Positions 11,317 to 23,548 of a stretch of DNA of 64,000 nt are shown piece by piece; position 1 is the first letter of the stretch; each line of letters starts with the position of its first letter. The translations under genes and the position numbers were made by a program. Source of the DNA: Xiphydria camelus (Eukaryota > Arthropoda > Insecta > Hymenoptera > Xiphydriidae); assembly GCA_963678675.1 (NCBI GenBank), contig OY783193.1, forward strand, positions 16,628,427-16,692,426. Direction: 5' to 3'. The notes under the pieces were generated by a model, which was not told where the DNA came from, made no database searches, and worked only from the letters and a program-made list of their open reading frames with translations.

Positions 11317-12045
11317 TACAGGGTGTCCCTAAATATCATGAACAAACGGAAGGAGGTAATTCTTTGGCTTATTTCATGACTAAAAGTTCATATAAACATA
11401 GGTCCGTAAAAGCTTCGTTACTGATCTACAGGGTGTTGACATTCAAATTTTGTTAAATTTTTTTTTTATAGCTCATGCAGTTTTTAAGATATTTAGCTCA
11501 AATTTGGAATGTAGGTTATGCTGTAGGGCTTATATCATTGGGCATGTCAAATGGTTGTGAGAATCTACAGGGGGTTATTTTGTTAGGGGTCGTGCCCCCT
11601 TTTCTCCCCCTGAACTTTTTTGCAGTGCGCCTCTGGTAGATTATAAAATACAAAATAAATTTTCTGTTTTGTTTACAATCTTTTTGGTCTCTTGTAGTTT
11701 TTTCGTATCTGCCACCGTTATCGAGAAAAAACCGTAAGAAATACTCCGGGAATGTTCCAAAGAGTACGGGAATCAATGAGAAGAAGAGTGGAGGCATGTG
11801 TAAGGATTGAAGGAGGTCACTTTCAGCAGTTTTTGTAACGTTGTTTTGTTATGTTTATTATTTAGGTTTTTCTTATTGTAATAAATCATTGCTACAAAAA
11901 CCGCGTTATCTAAAAAAATTTTGAAATTTCAACACCCTGTAGATCAGTAACGAAGCTTTTACGGGCCTATATGAACTTTTAGTCATAAAATAAGCCAAAG
12001 AATTACCTCCTTCCGTTTGTACATGATATTTAGGGACACCCTGTA
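11317..12045. mobile_element. CAGGGTGTCC MITE with TA duplication
   Basis: The element runs from CAGGGTGTCCCTAAATATCA (11319) to its inverse ending at 12043 and is flanked by TA. The arms are ~150 bp, contain a second internal ACAGGGTGTTGA inverted pair (about 11430 and 11945), and enclose ~480 bp of noncoding sequence. This fits the Tc1/mariner/IS630 MITEs with CAGGGTGT ends common in insects. Confidence 0.88.
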
Positions 12046-12157
12046 TAGTGGTCATTTTCAGTAAACATCATTGGTTAGAAAATGTGGAATTGTATGGGAC
12101 TCTCGTAATTCGAGAAAAGTTGGCTTTAAAAGGCTAGAAATTTGAACACTCTCTCTA

Positions 12158-12237
12158 TTAACCCTTTGCACTCGGACTTTTTCTCGCCTAAAGCTTTGGC
12201 AGTGCCTGTGAGTAGTACTTTGAGTGCAAAGGGTTAA
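12158..12237. mobile_element. 80-bp piggyBac-like mini-element
   Basis: TTAA flanks both sides of CCCTTTGCACTC...GAGTGCAAAGGG. TTAA duplication plus CCC-starting inverted ends is characteristic of piggyBac-type elements. It is far too short to code. Confidence 0.72.
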
Positions 12238-12837
12238 CTCCCAAGCTCGCTTAAGAGGCCGACACACCCCGTCTGGAAATGCCCGAAAAGTTGTCGCGGC
12301 TGTAAAGCGATAATTCCAACATGGTGCATAAGAACCTTTTGTACTTTTCGCCACCACACTTAAAAAACATAAATCTAGGGCCCTATAGAAAAAAATAAAT
12401 AAATTTCTTTGTTGTAATTCATCGGCGACCTCACAAATATACCTATATTTTGCAAGTTGTAAAGGCGGAAACAATCAAAGTATTGAAATGAATTCTTCTA
12501 TGGGACCCTAAAATAAACCTTGTACAAGGTACTACCACCTGTTGCACGAAAGATTTCTGAAAGCCCATTGCAGAAAACCTTTATTTTAAACCTATTACTC
12601 GTCTACTTTTATCAGCCGAGTAATGCTTCCATCTAGAGTCTTCACTACGTACGGACTGCGGGGTTGTCAGACTTGTCTCCGCCACGAAGAGCAGAATATC
12701 GTCGGTCTTATCACGTAAGGGCATATCTCACAAGGGGACCCCGGCAGATGTCAAATCGATTTTGTCTTGAGAACTTCTTGGAATAGCGTCGCGCGCGCGT
12801 TCCAAGTGTCTTCGGGATTGGCGTGCATCATGTTACC

Positions 12838-12912
12838 AATGCTTCGATAGCGCAACGGTTAAGTTGCTGGGCTGGGAGTCTCGATGTCGCGGGTTCAGGT
12901 CTTGTCGGGATT
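12838..12912 (+). ncRNA. tRNA-derived (SINE-like) sequence, left arm
   Basis: TAGCGCAACGG matches a pol III A box and GCGGGTTCAGGTC a B box at the right spacing for a tRNA. The acceptor and T stems pair poorly, so this is a degenerate tRNA-like SINE head rather than a functional tRNA gene. Confidence 0.5.
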
Positions 12913-13439
12913 TTTTTTATTAACTTTTTTCATTCGATTACAATCCCTTCTTGTTATAGAAAGTGGTTTACATTATCGAATAAAATAACAGTTTCACTTT
13001 TTTTATAGTTTTACGTTATTTTCTTCCTCGTTGAGGTGAACCAATATTATTGCCAACCAGGCCGTTTTTCGAAAATGTCAATGAAATTTGCTTTCCCATA
13101 ATGCTTTTAAAGTGTAAATGTGCGTGTGGCAAAGTTCCATTCGTCAAACGTTCATGGTGTCAAAATACGGTGTGCTTCAAATGTTTTTTCGACAATTATT
13201 ATCCAAAATCATGTACAAAATCTTCGGCAGCCAAAAATTCCCATGACGAAATGTAAGAATAAAAAAATGCAACGATGCTTCCAACTGTTCTTTCAAATAA
13301 TATTGGTTCACCTCAACGAGGAAGAAAATAACGTAAAACTATGAAAAAAATTGAAACTCTTATTTTATTCGACAATGTAAACCACTTTCTATAACAAGAG
13401 AAAAGGTTGTAATCGAATGAAAAAAGTTAATAAAAAAAA

Positions 13440-13513
13440 ATCCCAACAAGAATTGAACCCGCGACATCGAGACTTCCAGCCCGGCAACTTAACCGTTGCG
13501 CTATCGAAGCATT
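13440..13513 (-). ncRNA. tRNA-derived (SINE-like) sequence, right arm
   Basis: This is the inverse copy of the left-arm tRNA-like block. The B box reads GGGTTCAATTC here and is closer to the canonical form. The acceptor stem does not close, so a functional tRNA is unlikely. Confidence 0.5.
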
Positions 13514-13539
13514 GGTGACATGACGAATTCACGCGAGTC

Positions 13540-14146
13540 TATCAAGAGACACGGTAGTGTCTCGCGGCATGTTCATTCAAGTCGTCAGAACGACGGCGCC
13601 AGCGCTGTCGCCGCGAGCATCCGTGTATCTATACAGGAAAAATGTCTGCCCCCTTCACCCCTCAATTTTAACATCGAATTTTCTCAATAAATATACGGTT
13701 ATAACCAAAACTATGCTTAGTTACGCCATATAAATCGACTATTCTCTATCGATAGAGACCAGAGTAAATGTTGTAAGTTACATATTAACAGAGATTTTTC
13801 CTTAGCAACGCGAAGCCACACCCCTCGCCCCTCAAAAGTCGAGAATCCGATTTCTCGGGCGATATATATATGTAAAAATGTCACAAAAATTCCGCCTGTC
13901 TTCGGCGGTATTCGGCCATGGTCGGAAATGTGTACACAGATGCGGCCACACGCATACGCCATCAAAAATGTATGTGAGAGTGTGTGAGAGAATATATTCC
14001 TTGAATGTTTAGTTGTTTTTCAAAATTACTAAAATATTTCCATTCGCGAAACGATTTCCCTCGCATTTTTTCGATCCTCGGACGCGCTTGTTAATAAAAA
14101 GTAAAAATTCAGTGTACTCGGAGTAGTGAATCTCAATAGTGGTGAA
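13540..14146 (+). mobile_element. Family A repeat, copy A2 (5' part)
   Basis: It begins with the family A hairpin (AAGAGACACGGTAGTGTCTC) and follows the A1 order through the 1296-1530-like block. It carries its own substitutions and indels. It runs directly into the palindrome at 14147. Confidence 0.65.
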
Positions 14147-15731
14147 TGTGACAGACGCTCTGACAGCTAGCTATTATCAAATCGTTTGGATTTTTTTTAA
14201 ATAATGAAGATAGTGCACGGAAGCAGTGTCATTTTTCTCTGGTTGCTGGTGCATGAAGAGCAGGAAAGGAGACATCTGTATCTCGGAAGAAGTGGCATCA
14301 GATAAGTTACTTCCTAACTGACTGTCTTAACCTCATTTTCATCCCTTATACAGAACAAATATCTTTGTGGTTATTCTATTTTTTGTTTTCAGTGCCATAC
14401 GAGAACGGGACGGATTGATGGAAATTTGATTTTTCTTCGCAGTCAAAAATCAACCTAGGTAGAAAAGAATTCTCTAGAATTGCGGTACAATGCCACGGTA
14501 TGAATATCAGGTTCTACCGACATGACATGCTTCGACAAGGTCTCTATCAACTTTAGCGGTATATTGGGGGCACTGCACTAATCCTGTGGCACATTTTTCT
14601 ATCTGGGAAAGCATATTATTATGGTAGTACAGCTGTACAGCGTTCCGATAATATACCGTCTTCCCGTACTGACAGTATACATGCATTTTTTACCTCCAAT
14701 ATATGCCGGAATTAAAAATCTCTAGAACTCTGCGGTACAATGCCACGGTAGGAATATCAGGTTCTACCGACATGACATGCTTCGACAAGGTCTGTATCAA
14801 CTTTAGCGGTATATTGGGGGCACTGCACTAATCCTGTGGCACATTTTTCTATCTGGGAAAGCATATTATTATGGTAGTACAGCTGTACAGCGCTCCGATA
14901 ATATATAATTGGAACTTTTGATAATACGAAAGGGGGAATATATCGATAAAGAAAAGATAATAAAATAATTACTTCATTATTGTAATCCAATTCTATCGTA
15001 TCTCCTACTTTTCTACCACGGCTTTCCCAGATAGAAAAATGTGCCACAGGATTAGTGCAGTGCCCCCAATATAATGCTAAAGTTGATACAGACCTTGTCG
15101 AAGCATGTCATGTCGGTAGAATTTGATATTCCTACCGTGGCATTGTACCGCAGAGTTCGAGATTTTTAATTTCGGCATATTAGAGGTAAAAAATGCATGT
15201 ATACTGTCAGTACGGGAAGATGGTATATTATCGGAACGCTGTACAGCTGTACTACCATAATAATATGCTTTCCCAGATAGAAAAATGTGCCACAGGATTA
15301 GTGCAGTGCCCCCAATATACCGCTAAAGTTGATACAGACCTTGTCGAAGCATGTCATGTCGGTAGAACCTGATATTCATACCGTGGCATTGTACCGCAAT
15401 TCTAGAGAATTCTTTTCTACCTAGGTTGATTTTTGACTGCGAAGAAAAATCAAATTTCCATCAATCTGTCCCGTTCTCGTATGGCGCTGAAAACAAAAAA
15501 TAGAATAACCACAAAGATATTTGTTCTGTATAAGGGATGAAAATGAGGTTAAGACAGTCAGTTAGGAAGTAACTTATCTGATGCCACTTCTTCCGAGATA
15601 CAGATGTCTCCTTTCCTGCTCTTCATGCACCAGCAACCAGAGAAAAATGACACTGCTTCCGTGCACTATCTTGATTATTAAAAAAAAATCCAAACGATTT
15701 GATAATAGCTAGCTGTCAGAGCGTCTGTCAC
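14147..15731. repeat. 1.6-kb palindrome inside family A copy A2
   Basis: GTGACAGACGCTCTG at 14147 mirrors CAGAGCGTCTGTCAC ending at 15731, with ~790-bp arms around a centre near 14939. A ~170-bp unit (GCGGTACAATGCCACGGTA ... GCTGTACAGCG) occurs directly repeated at 14480-14650 and 14738-14905 and inverted at 15023-15150 and 15240-15400. Near the centre lies one copy of the pervasive TATCGATAAAG module. Confidence 0.8.
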
Positions 15732-15739
15732 AAAATCTT

Positions 15740-15926
15740 TTGACGAACGAGGGATCGTCCACTTGCCGTTCCAAAAACCAGTCGGAATAGTTCATTCGTC
15801 GAGCTGGATCTAGCTAATTGTACGCTGAAACATGCCCAAGTTGTATTCAGCCTTGAGAAGATTTATTTTCAATATTTGACCAAAGGTACGGCAATCCTGT
15901 TGCTTCAACTTCCAGGTATATTAATT
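15740..15926 (+). repeat. Degenerate family A exon-like block
   Basis: The string GACGAACGAGGGATCGTCC and what follows matches the exon-like block at 3280-3330 and 63220-63290. The reading frame is interrupted soon after. Confidence 0.45.
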
Positions 15927-16617
15927 GTAAGTATTACTGCAGAACGAGTAGGTTAAAAGATTTTCGTGAAGACTCACGATTTTCTGATATGTCATTTCGT
16001 AGAGGTGCAACCGAAGAGGATCTAGCTCGTGTCCTGTCCGTAAAAAGATGACTCGATGACATCGGAGAATGTCAGGCTTGTCACCGAGCGCCTATTACCC
16101 ACGGTACATTAATTGCAATACGCGCTTCTCGTTTCATTCAACTATTCCAGCGTTAAATAACTTTTACTTCTTTCAAGGTAATCACCTTTTATGAACTGTT
16201 CGTGGTAGGAGGCAGCGATCGATAATAGAGACTCGTCGTAGACAAGTTCGTCTATTAAAACTAAAAGGCAATTGGTGTGCAACTGGAACATCATCGCAGG
16301 AATAATTTGTCTACGATTAGTCACAATCATTGATCGTTGCCCCCTACGATCAACAATTCATACAAGGTAAATGCTTTGAAAGAAGTAAAAGTTACTTAGA
16401 GCAGGAATAGTTGAAACGAAAATCGCATATTGCAATGAAAGTACTATGGGTGAAAGGCGCTCGGAGACAAGCCTGACATTCTCCGATCCATCGAGTCATC
16501 TTTTTACGGATAGGACATGAGCTAGATCCTCTTCGGTTGCACCTGTACGAGATGACATGTCAGAAAATCGTGAGTCTTCATGAAAATCTTCTAACCTACT
16601 CGTTCTGCAATAATACA
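15927..16617. mobile_element. Foldback element, family D copy 2
   Basis: GTATTACTGCAGAACGAGTA at the left mirrors TACTCGTTCTGCAATAATAC at the right. The interior matches the arms of the 3753-5144 and 46541-47945 elements (GAGGATCTAGCTCGTGTCCT, AGCGCCTATTACCCACGGTA). The centre lies near 16275. The site GACAAATTATTCC, read on the minus strand at about 16290-16315, is uninterrupted here but carries a MITE in copy 3. Confidence 0.7.
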
Positions 16618-16691
16618 CTTAGTAATAAAAAGCTATTCTCCTACATGTACGTATTCTCCTCATGAATAAATTCCAAAAAGTAGTGAAATCC

Positions 16692-17419
16692 CCCCACAAA
16701 AACAGATTCTCTGTAAAAAAAAGGCGGCATGTTCATTCGGTGCCAACAAAAATTGATACGTAAAATACTCTCCAAAAAAGATTTGAAATCAATTAAGATC
16801 GCCATGTTCAAGAGTTATATATAAAAAGTAAAAGGCATCATTTGAAAGGGAAATTATTGTAGATCAAGTGACTACAAAATTCGACTAAAAAAATTTATTA
16901 AAAAATTTTAATAAAAAAGAACGCCGCATTTTTTCCCTTCAAAATAAAAAATTCAGACACAGAATTATACTCGATGTTTATGCACTTATGATTTTAAATA
17001 AATTCATACACTTATATGATACCACCAGTATACCGAATGTCGTACGAGAAACCGATCAGGCGGGGGCCTTCTGAATTTCTCTGAATTTGACTTCGGCAGT
17101 GCAATTTATGAATCACTCTAACACACCGTCCAAGCACTACCAATTATTCGGTATAGTGGACAAAATATGAAAACTTAAACGCGGCAAGTTCTTTTTTATT
17201 AAAATTTTTTTATAAATTTTTTTAGTCGAATTTTGTAGTCACTTGATTTACAATAATTTCCCTTTCAAATGATGCCTTTTACTTTTTATATATAACTCTT
17301 GAACATGGCGATCTTAATTAATTTCAAATCTTTTTTGGAGAGTATTTTACGTATCAATTTTTGTTGGCACTGAATGAACATGCCGCCTTTTTTTTTTACA
17401 GAGAATCTGTTTTTGTGGG
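16692..17419. mobile_element. CCCCACAAAAACAG foldback MITE, copy 2 (complete)
   Basis: Both ends (CCCACAAAAACAGATTCTCTG-like) are present, with ~220-bp inverted arms and the conserved central block containing CCCCCGCCTGATCGGTTTC. There is no transposase. The left outside flank (GAATAAATTCCAAAAAGTAG) is shared with copy 1 and, inverted, with copy 3. Confidence 0.88.
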
Positions 17420-17529
17420 TTGAATTGTACAGGATACAGAAACCTGCACTGTCCTGCCCTGCGTCGCCTACGTCGCCTGCCTCTCAATGTGCGGCAGGGT
17501 TAAACGGGAGCGAGCCATGCTCTCGCCAC

Positions 17530-18418
17530 TAAGGGCCGAAACCACCAACTCTGATTAAATTATTAATTTCCGATTAGCTTAATTTAATCAAGTTCTTGCG
17601 TTCCACCAATTGTTAAACCATGAATAAAGTGAGATAATCGCCGTTGAACTTAGTCGGCCATTTTTGGCCGGTTAGGAACTTAATCAGTGATTAATGTGGA
17701 TCAACATAACCTCAAAGTCGAAGTTTCACTGCTGTACATGAATTTATTTTCGACGATATTTTATTATCATCTGATGATGAAAATGGTATCGAAATTGATA
17801 GAAGGACACATTTAATTAAGGAATGAATGAATTATTTCCAAACTTTGGATGATTTGGATTTCATTACGCGTTTTCGGTTATCGAAAGACAGTGTTGAAGC
17901 TTTGCTTCTGGAAATTGTACATAATTTGAAACACGCTACAGAAAGATAAATTACTTCTTAAATAATATATAATCTATTTTAAAATATCGCAACATTATCA
18001 TGTTACGTTAAAAATCGCGTAGAATTTTCTGTATCTTTACTAAATAAAGGGAGTGCACATTTCAGAAACCACGCTATTGCACCCAGAGTACAACTGCTTG
18101 CTCTCCGGTATTATGCAACTGGTTCCTTTTTAAATTCTGTTGGAGATTTCGGCAGCTCACTGAGCTCGGCTTGCAGCGCGTCAGTTGATCACGTCAAGTT
18201 TTCCTCCTACTTGATTACAAGTTCGTTGATGAACCAATCAGAATCACCGTTACAACAAAACCAAAACTTATTGCGAAGAGGGTATATGATTAGATAATCG
18301 GGGGTTAAAAATTCATGGTGGAACGAATTGTGCAGTTAATCATGATTAGAACGCCGATTAAATATAATCGTGATTAGATAATCAAGCATTTAATCAAAGT
18401 TGATGGAATCGGCCCTAA
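17530..18418 (+). mobile_element. PIF/Harbinger element, internally deleted
   Basis: The ends GGGCCGAAACCACCAACTCT and its imperfect inverse (GGGCCGATTCCATCAACTTT read inward) lie at 17533 and 18415, each flanked by TAA. A 3-bp TWA duplication is diagnostic of PIF/Harbinger elements. Remnants of the transposase lie inside. At ~880 bp it is far shorter than an autonomous copy. Confidence 0.88.
17740..18180 (+). pseudogene. Harbinger transposase remnant
   Basis: Two coding-like pieces in plus orientation match the N-terminal part of Harbinger DDE transposases. The first, 17752-17945, encodes LDDLDFITRFRLSKDSVEAL. The second, about 18062-18170, encodes PRVQLLALRYYATGSF and VGDF. Between them is ~115 bp of AT-rich DNA ending in a TTTCAG that could be an old intron acceptor. 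The catalytic DDE core is missing and a stop follows HLIKE. Confidence 0.78.
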
Positions 18419-19306
18419 GATCGGATCGTGTCCACACTGCATGCATTTGGCAACATCGCTAACCTCGCGTAGCTCCATCCCCTTCTAGCGTTTTGATATT
18501 ACCTCGTCTCACCGCTGCCCCGCAGGAGAGACTAGTGGGCCTGGTATGTCGGCCTCTTAACACTCTTTGCGTTACTTTTAATATTCTTTGCATTAATTTT
18601 AGCATAAAAAGTATTGAATAAACACGAAGAATCGGTTGATTTTAACATACAAAAATGGGTGGACCGATCCCGAAACAAAATTTTTTATTGTAAATGTATA
18701 CCGGACGTTCCTCGATGGCGCTGCATTTAAACTGCGAAGAATCCTCCGGGTATATGATATTTAAACACCTGCTAAAACGCAACTGCACGATTGACTTTCT
18801 CGTTATTCTTCTTTTTTTATTCGTATTTCGATAAAAACCCGCATGACGCGTTTTATTTCACGTCAAACCTCAAAAGTTCTCGCTTTCGAGTGAGTAATGA
18901 CAAAAAACTGGGAGAAAATCCCCAGAATCTCTTCGGTCTTCTCCTATACTTGGAATCTTACACCCACATTCGGCTATATCGGTATTATAATTTCGTTATT
19001 TTCCTCACACAAACTGTTTACGACCCTTTAACCTAGGCGAGCGTCGTTGGTGGAGATCAGTACTGAGGATCTTCACGATACAGCCCCTCCGCCTTTTGAA
19101 TTTAAATTACCTCGGATTTTCTTCATTCCCGGCGCGAGATGCGCGGCTATCGTCGCAAGTCGGTCGTTATATGTATTCACTGGGGGAACGTGAAACGATT
19201 AGGGTCTTCTCTTATACGGGGAATTCCGTTAATTCGACACGATCATATTTCCTCGTTGTGCTTCTACAATATATAATATACATTCTCGTCAAATCGAAGC
19301 GTTATA
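18419..19306. other. Unassigned DNA
   Basis: I see no transposon end or supported gene here. The block at about 18590-18655 (CATAAAAAGTATTGAATAAA) has a weak inverse relative near 10860-10920. Small frames at 18791-19036 and 19096-19314 lack recognisable domains. Confidence 0.35.
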
Positions 19307-19456
19307 CACTGTAAAAAATTCTGCGGTGTGGACCTATAGAGACTACCTTTGGTGTTAGATAACAATGACAAAAGACTGAATGACACCAGCTGTGGTACGT
19401 ATAGGTCCACGCCGGTGAAATGATGTTAAAAATTAACACCACTTTTTTACTGTGTA
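19305..19456. mobile_element. Short CACTGTAAAAAA MITE
   Basis: CACTGTAAAAAATTCTGC at the left and its imperfect inverse ending TTTACTGTG at the right are flanked by TA. An inner inverted pair TGGACCTATA/TATAGGTCCA supports a ~148-bp foldback. Confidence 0.6.
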
Positions 19457-19510
19457 TGGATTTTGTCATATATTATGATCGACAGTTGTGAAAGTATCGC
19501 GATATATATA

Positions 19511-20080
19511 TACAGGGTGTTCGGAAAAAACACCGACACAGAAATAGGGGTGATAGGTTACGTCATTACAAGTATTTTGATATAAGGGACCTATACCCGC
19601 AAGCACCCCCTTCTGGAGATATCAACTTTTCAAGTTTATAACGACCGAGGTTGATCAAAGTAGAATAATAAGAAACGTATCAAGATGGTAACGAATATTT
19701 AATTTTACGAGATACAAAAACAATGTACTACAGCAAATGCTCAAAATGACGGCCACCCATGTCCATGCAACATCGGAAACGATTCTGGATAGATGTGCCA
19801 CTGCGCAAACTGCTTGCGGAAAGGATAACCGCTTGGCTCAAGTCTGTACTTTTCGAAGATGATGCGGATACAAGGAGTTTTCATTTGTTTTTCAATTGTA
19901 CAGGTAGACAAAAAACTCAATATTATTCTACTTTGATCAACCTCGGTCGTTATAAACTTGAAAAGTTGATATCTCCAGAAGGGGGCGCTTGCGGGTATAG
20001 GTCCCTTATATCAAAATACTTGTAATGACGTAACCTATCACCCCTATTTCTGTGTCGGTGTTTTTTCCGAACACCCTGTA
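19511..20080. mobile_element. CAGGGTGTTCGG MITE, copy C1
   Basis: CAGGGTGTTCGGAAAAAACA and its inverse are flanked by TA, with ~185-bp arms. A homologous element lies at 23551-24120 in opposite orientation. The ~200-bp core has a frame (VLFEDDADTRSFHLFFNC) shared by both copies, perhaps a scrap of a parent transposase that I cannot identify. Confidence 0.88.
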
Positions 20081-20125
20081 TATATATATATATATATATA
20101 TACATACATACATATATATACAGGT
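20079..20125. repeat. (TA)n-rich microsatellite
   Basis: TA dinucleotide run with TACA interruptions directly following MITE C1. Confidence 0.8.
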
Positions 20126-20285
20126 TATTTAAATAACGGAGAAAGTGGAGAAAAAAAAATTAAACGTAAATTTATATCCTACTGTGATCGATCATTCGGA
20201 AAAGTATACATGTATGTAGTATGTTCATCACATACGATTTTAGCGAGAATTTCACCCTACTTTAAAGTTGCCTGCAATTTCGACG

Positions 20286-20661
20286 TACACTGAAAAAAAT
20301 AATTTACCGATCCAAGTAACCGTCGACTTGAATAGTGTCAAGAACATATTTACTTAAGGACAAGTGTATTGTCATTGAATTGAACGAATCTACACTTGGT
20401 TCGAATAACATATACTTAATTCAGTGACAATATGTTTTATTTAAATAAATACTTCAGGTAATACTTCTGTGTTGCCTGTAGTAGTTTAAAATTAATTTAA
20501 CTTATCAGTTATCTTATCTTTATCAGTATTATCAGTTAACTTATTAGTAGTTAAATAATCAGTTATTACCTAGTTAAGTTAAACTAAATTTATATAAATA
20601 TGTTCTTGGCACTATTCATGTCGACGGTTATTTGGATCGGTACATTATTTTATTCAGTGTA
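20286..20661. mobile_element. CACTGAAAAAAATAA MITE
   Basis: CACTGAAAAAAATAATTTAC at 20288 mirrors GTACATTATTTTATTCAGTG ending at 20659, with TA on each side and inner complementary segments (GTCGAC, AAGAACATATTTA). It is 372 bp and noncoding. Confidence 0.8.
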
Positions 20662-20993
20662 TGTGGGTGGCAAAAAAACGATTAAACATCTGCTGCGACG
20701 ATCGTTTTGTATGGTTGATTCTAATAATAATATGACATCTTTCTTGTAGAAAAACTACACTAATCAAATATACTGGGTGTATACGGTCAGTTTACACCGA
20801 GACAATAGTTTATTAATAAAGAGTGGTGACAGAACTGTGAAATCAGGGAAATCAGGAAAATCTGAGAAATTTTTAACAATCTGGAAATCTCAGAGAAATT
20901 CGTGAATTGAATTAAAAGATCAGAGAAATATGCCAGAATGCGAAAACCAATCCTGTGACATCGTAAAACATATTAACTTTATAATACTAATAA

Positions 20994-21891
20994 AGGGGCC
21001 CATACACTGTCAAACATGTTTGCGCAACGCAGGTTTGCGCAACGCCGCGTTGCACAACTGCATCATCCATACACTGTCAAACAAGTTTGCGCAACGCAGC
21101 GTTGCTGCATCATCCCTCCAAAATTCCCTATTCTGAATAGTCGTCATTATCACAAGTGAACCTGGATAGGAGGATAGAGGAAAAAGGATAGAGGGTGAAC
21201 CGGATACTCGTAGAGATAGATCGCTGGTAAGACGTAGGAAAGGAACAGAGGCGAGATATTGGGGAGAGGAATATTGTGTTTTGATAGAGAAGTATAGAAA
21301 TATGTACCTAACACTTTGAACTACAACTGAACCGAACTTGGCGCGAGGAAAATCTTGAAACGACTTTCTGGAAAAAGGCTAGCAAGGCGGGGGTACGCTG
21401 GCATAAAAGCGGATTTTTTCCGCTTCACGGCGAGAGGAGAAAATTTGAAGAAAGCGTGATATTAAAAAGCGTGCGAAAGACTTCGGGAAGACACGCAGAT
21501 GCGTCGAAGTTCTGTGGTGCGGTCAAGAGACGAACGTATTATACGTGCGTCTCGATGTAGTAATTTATGATAGGACGGATGCGCGTCTCGATAGGGCGAC
21601 GCGCTTCTTCATATCTTCATTTATGATAGATCGACGCGCTTCTCGTTAGCTTAATTTATGATAGGTCGACCCTGGACGGTAAACAAAGGGTGCTCGTACT
21701 GAAGGCAAAGGGTGTTCCCGCGAGTCTATTGAAAGTGAGGAAAAGGTCGAGGAGCCCGTTGCGCAAAAGATTTCAAACACGTTTGAATTTGGTCAAACAT
21801 TTGCGCAACGCATCAAAAACCGCCATACATTGTCAAGCAAGTTTGCGCAACGCTGTGTTGCGCAAACTTGCTGGACAGTGTATGGGCCCCT
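20994..21891. mobile_element. 0.9-kb element with GGGGCCCATACACTGTC ends
   Basis: AGGGGCCCATACACTGTC at the left mirrors GACAGTGTATGGGCCCCT at the right. Both subterminal regions carry several GTTTGCGCAACGC repeats in both orientations, as expected for subterminal transposase-binding sites. There is no transposase and no clear target duplication, so the superfamily (hAT-like?) is unassigned. Confidence 0.75.
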
Positions 21892-23077
21892 AAACACTCG
21901 CGTGAGTAGCGAGCAGCACTCGATACTGCAGCCAGAGGTGAGTACTTGTTATTATTTTGACAGTTTTAAAAGTGAACTGGGATCTTGTACTCAGCCGATT
22001 AGTGAACGTGTTTTTTGTACTTGTTTTTATGATAACAACTATAAAATTCACAAACCTTTCACAAGGAAATCAGGGAAATATGAAGAAATTTTGAGGACAG
22101 ACTTTTGTCTTAACCCTGTAACAGTTAATAAATGTAATTTTAAATATGGTGAAATAAACGTCTCGTTGAAACCTGAAAATATATGTCGATTATGAGAAGA
22201 TTTATTTCATTCAAACAATTACTCCGAAACATTTAATTGTATCAAATAAACATCATAATATGATACGAGTTATCAAATATTTGCTTGGTCCGATAAAATG
22301 TTTATTTTGCTATATTCAAACAGACATTCATTGACTACAAATAAACTGTTTTCTCGATGTTCGTAGGTGATATTCGCTTACAGTGACACGCATTAGATTA
22401 AATTCCATAGTAGTTCGTCAGTTCTTTATTGCAATGATTACTATGAGATATAAGCGTGTTATTCCATTAATGGTGCGGCTATATTAATCCCGTAACTCGA
22501 GGAATGAGGAAAGAAGTCGATTCTTTCGAAGCTAGTGCTCCACGTCGCTGGGAGATTCCCCGATAGATTGTCGAGCCATATTGCGGTTAATTAATTCCCA
22601 CGTTCCGCGATATCGGAGGGGAGATGCGGCGATCTCGATCCAAGCAATTAGTCGCTTTCGCAGTGACAAATTGAGTAGTCCCCAAGTGCGACCGTGTTGC
22701 CCCTTCCTGGTGCCGCGTGCTGCTCTTTCGTGGAACCAGGCGGCGGATTCTTGGTTCGCGAAACTCCATCAACAGGTGCCATAAGGGATTTTATTCCTCA
22801 CTGGCAGGTGAAGCGAATGTTTTTCTCTTTTTTCTTGGAAATACATCGCAGTGGTGTCAGCAAATCAAAATTCTTCTCCAGATGTTAACAAAGTTTATCC
22901 ATAATAAGATCATTCGATCTGATTGAAATCGTTATCATCGTAGGACGTTCTATATTTGATGATTACATTTAGATAAAACTGCCTACTAACTAAAAAAAAA
23001 TTGTTGGACGCCGCAGATTCACAGGATTACAAAAAGGAACTATAGTCTTTCTTTGTTGGAACTCTTCTTTATTTAAC
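21892..23077. other. Unassigned DNA
   Basis: No repeat arms or transposon ends recognised. Open frames at 21830-22195 and 22581-22926 have no recognisable domain. The three overlapping frames at 22581-22926 reflect moderately GC-rich sequence. Confidence 0.35.
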
Positions 23078-23548
23078 ACTAGCAGCCCGTCCCGGCTTCG
23101 CACGGGTAGATTGTGGATTGATTTTGTCCGTCCACCACATTATTAGCTACGGAAAAATCCTAAACCCTACTATCAAAAAGAATTTTTATAGGGCCCACAT
23201 AGTTTTCATGGTACGAAGCCGAACTGTACTTGACCTTCAAAAAGTCCCGGTACGGCTGAATATCTCAGCGGGAAATCATTTTATAGAAAAATTTTTAATA
23301 CAAAACTTTTAGTATTTTTCCCGGGCTACCCAATGGTCATATTGGATTTGACCTTGACCATGACCTTCAAGGTTATATCAAGGTCAAATTAATCTTTATT
23401 TAACACTAGGTCAGCGATCCTTCTCGTTCGAAGGGCTGAACTGGAGTGCCCAAAGGGCGCGCGCTCCGAGACGCAGCCGCTGCAGTCCTGCACGCACACA
23501 CTCACACAAATGTCAAGGAAGTGCATCTCTCACAAAAATTAATCTATA

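Larger units (their letters stand above)
12828..13523. mobile_element. Foldback element with tRNA-like ends
   Basis: About 220 bp at 12828-13050 is repeated in inverse at 13295-13523, around a ~245-bp core. Each outer end holds a tRNA-like sequence. The core carries short frames (13050-13256) with a cysteine-rich look (CKCACGK) but no known domain and no conservation evidence. Confidence 0.72.

Noticed and set aside
12838..12912. Functional tRNA gene
   Set aside because: A and B boxes are present but acceptor and T stems do not pair properly and no clean anticodon arm forms. It is called as a tRNA-derived sequence only.
19759..20025. 88-residue frame in MITE C1 as a transposase gene
   Set aside because: It is shared with C2 but only ~40 residues lie outside the inverted arms, and no catalytic motif is present.
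22581..22926. Cluster of overlapping frames as a host exon
   Set aside because: Frames on both strands are similar in length, none has a domain or convincing splice context.
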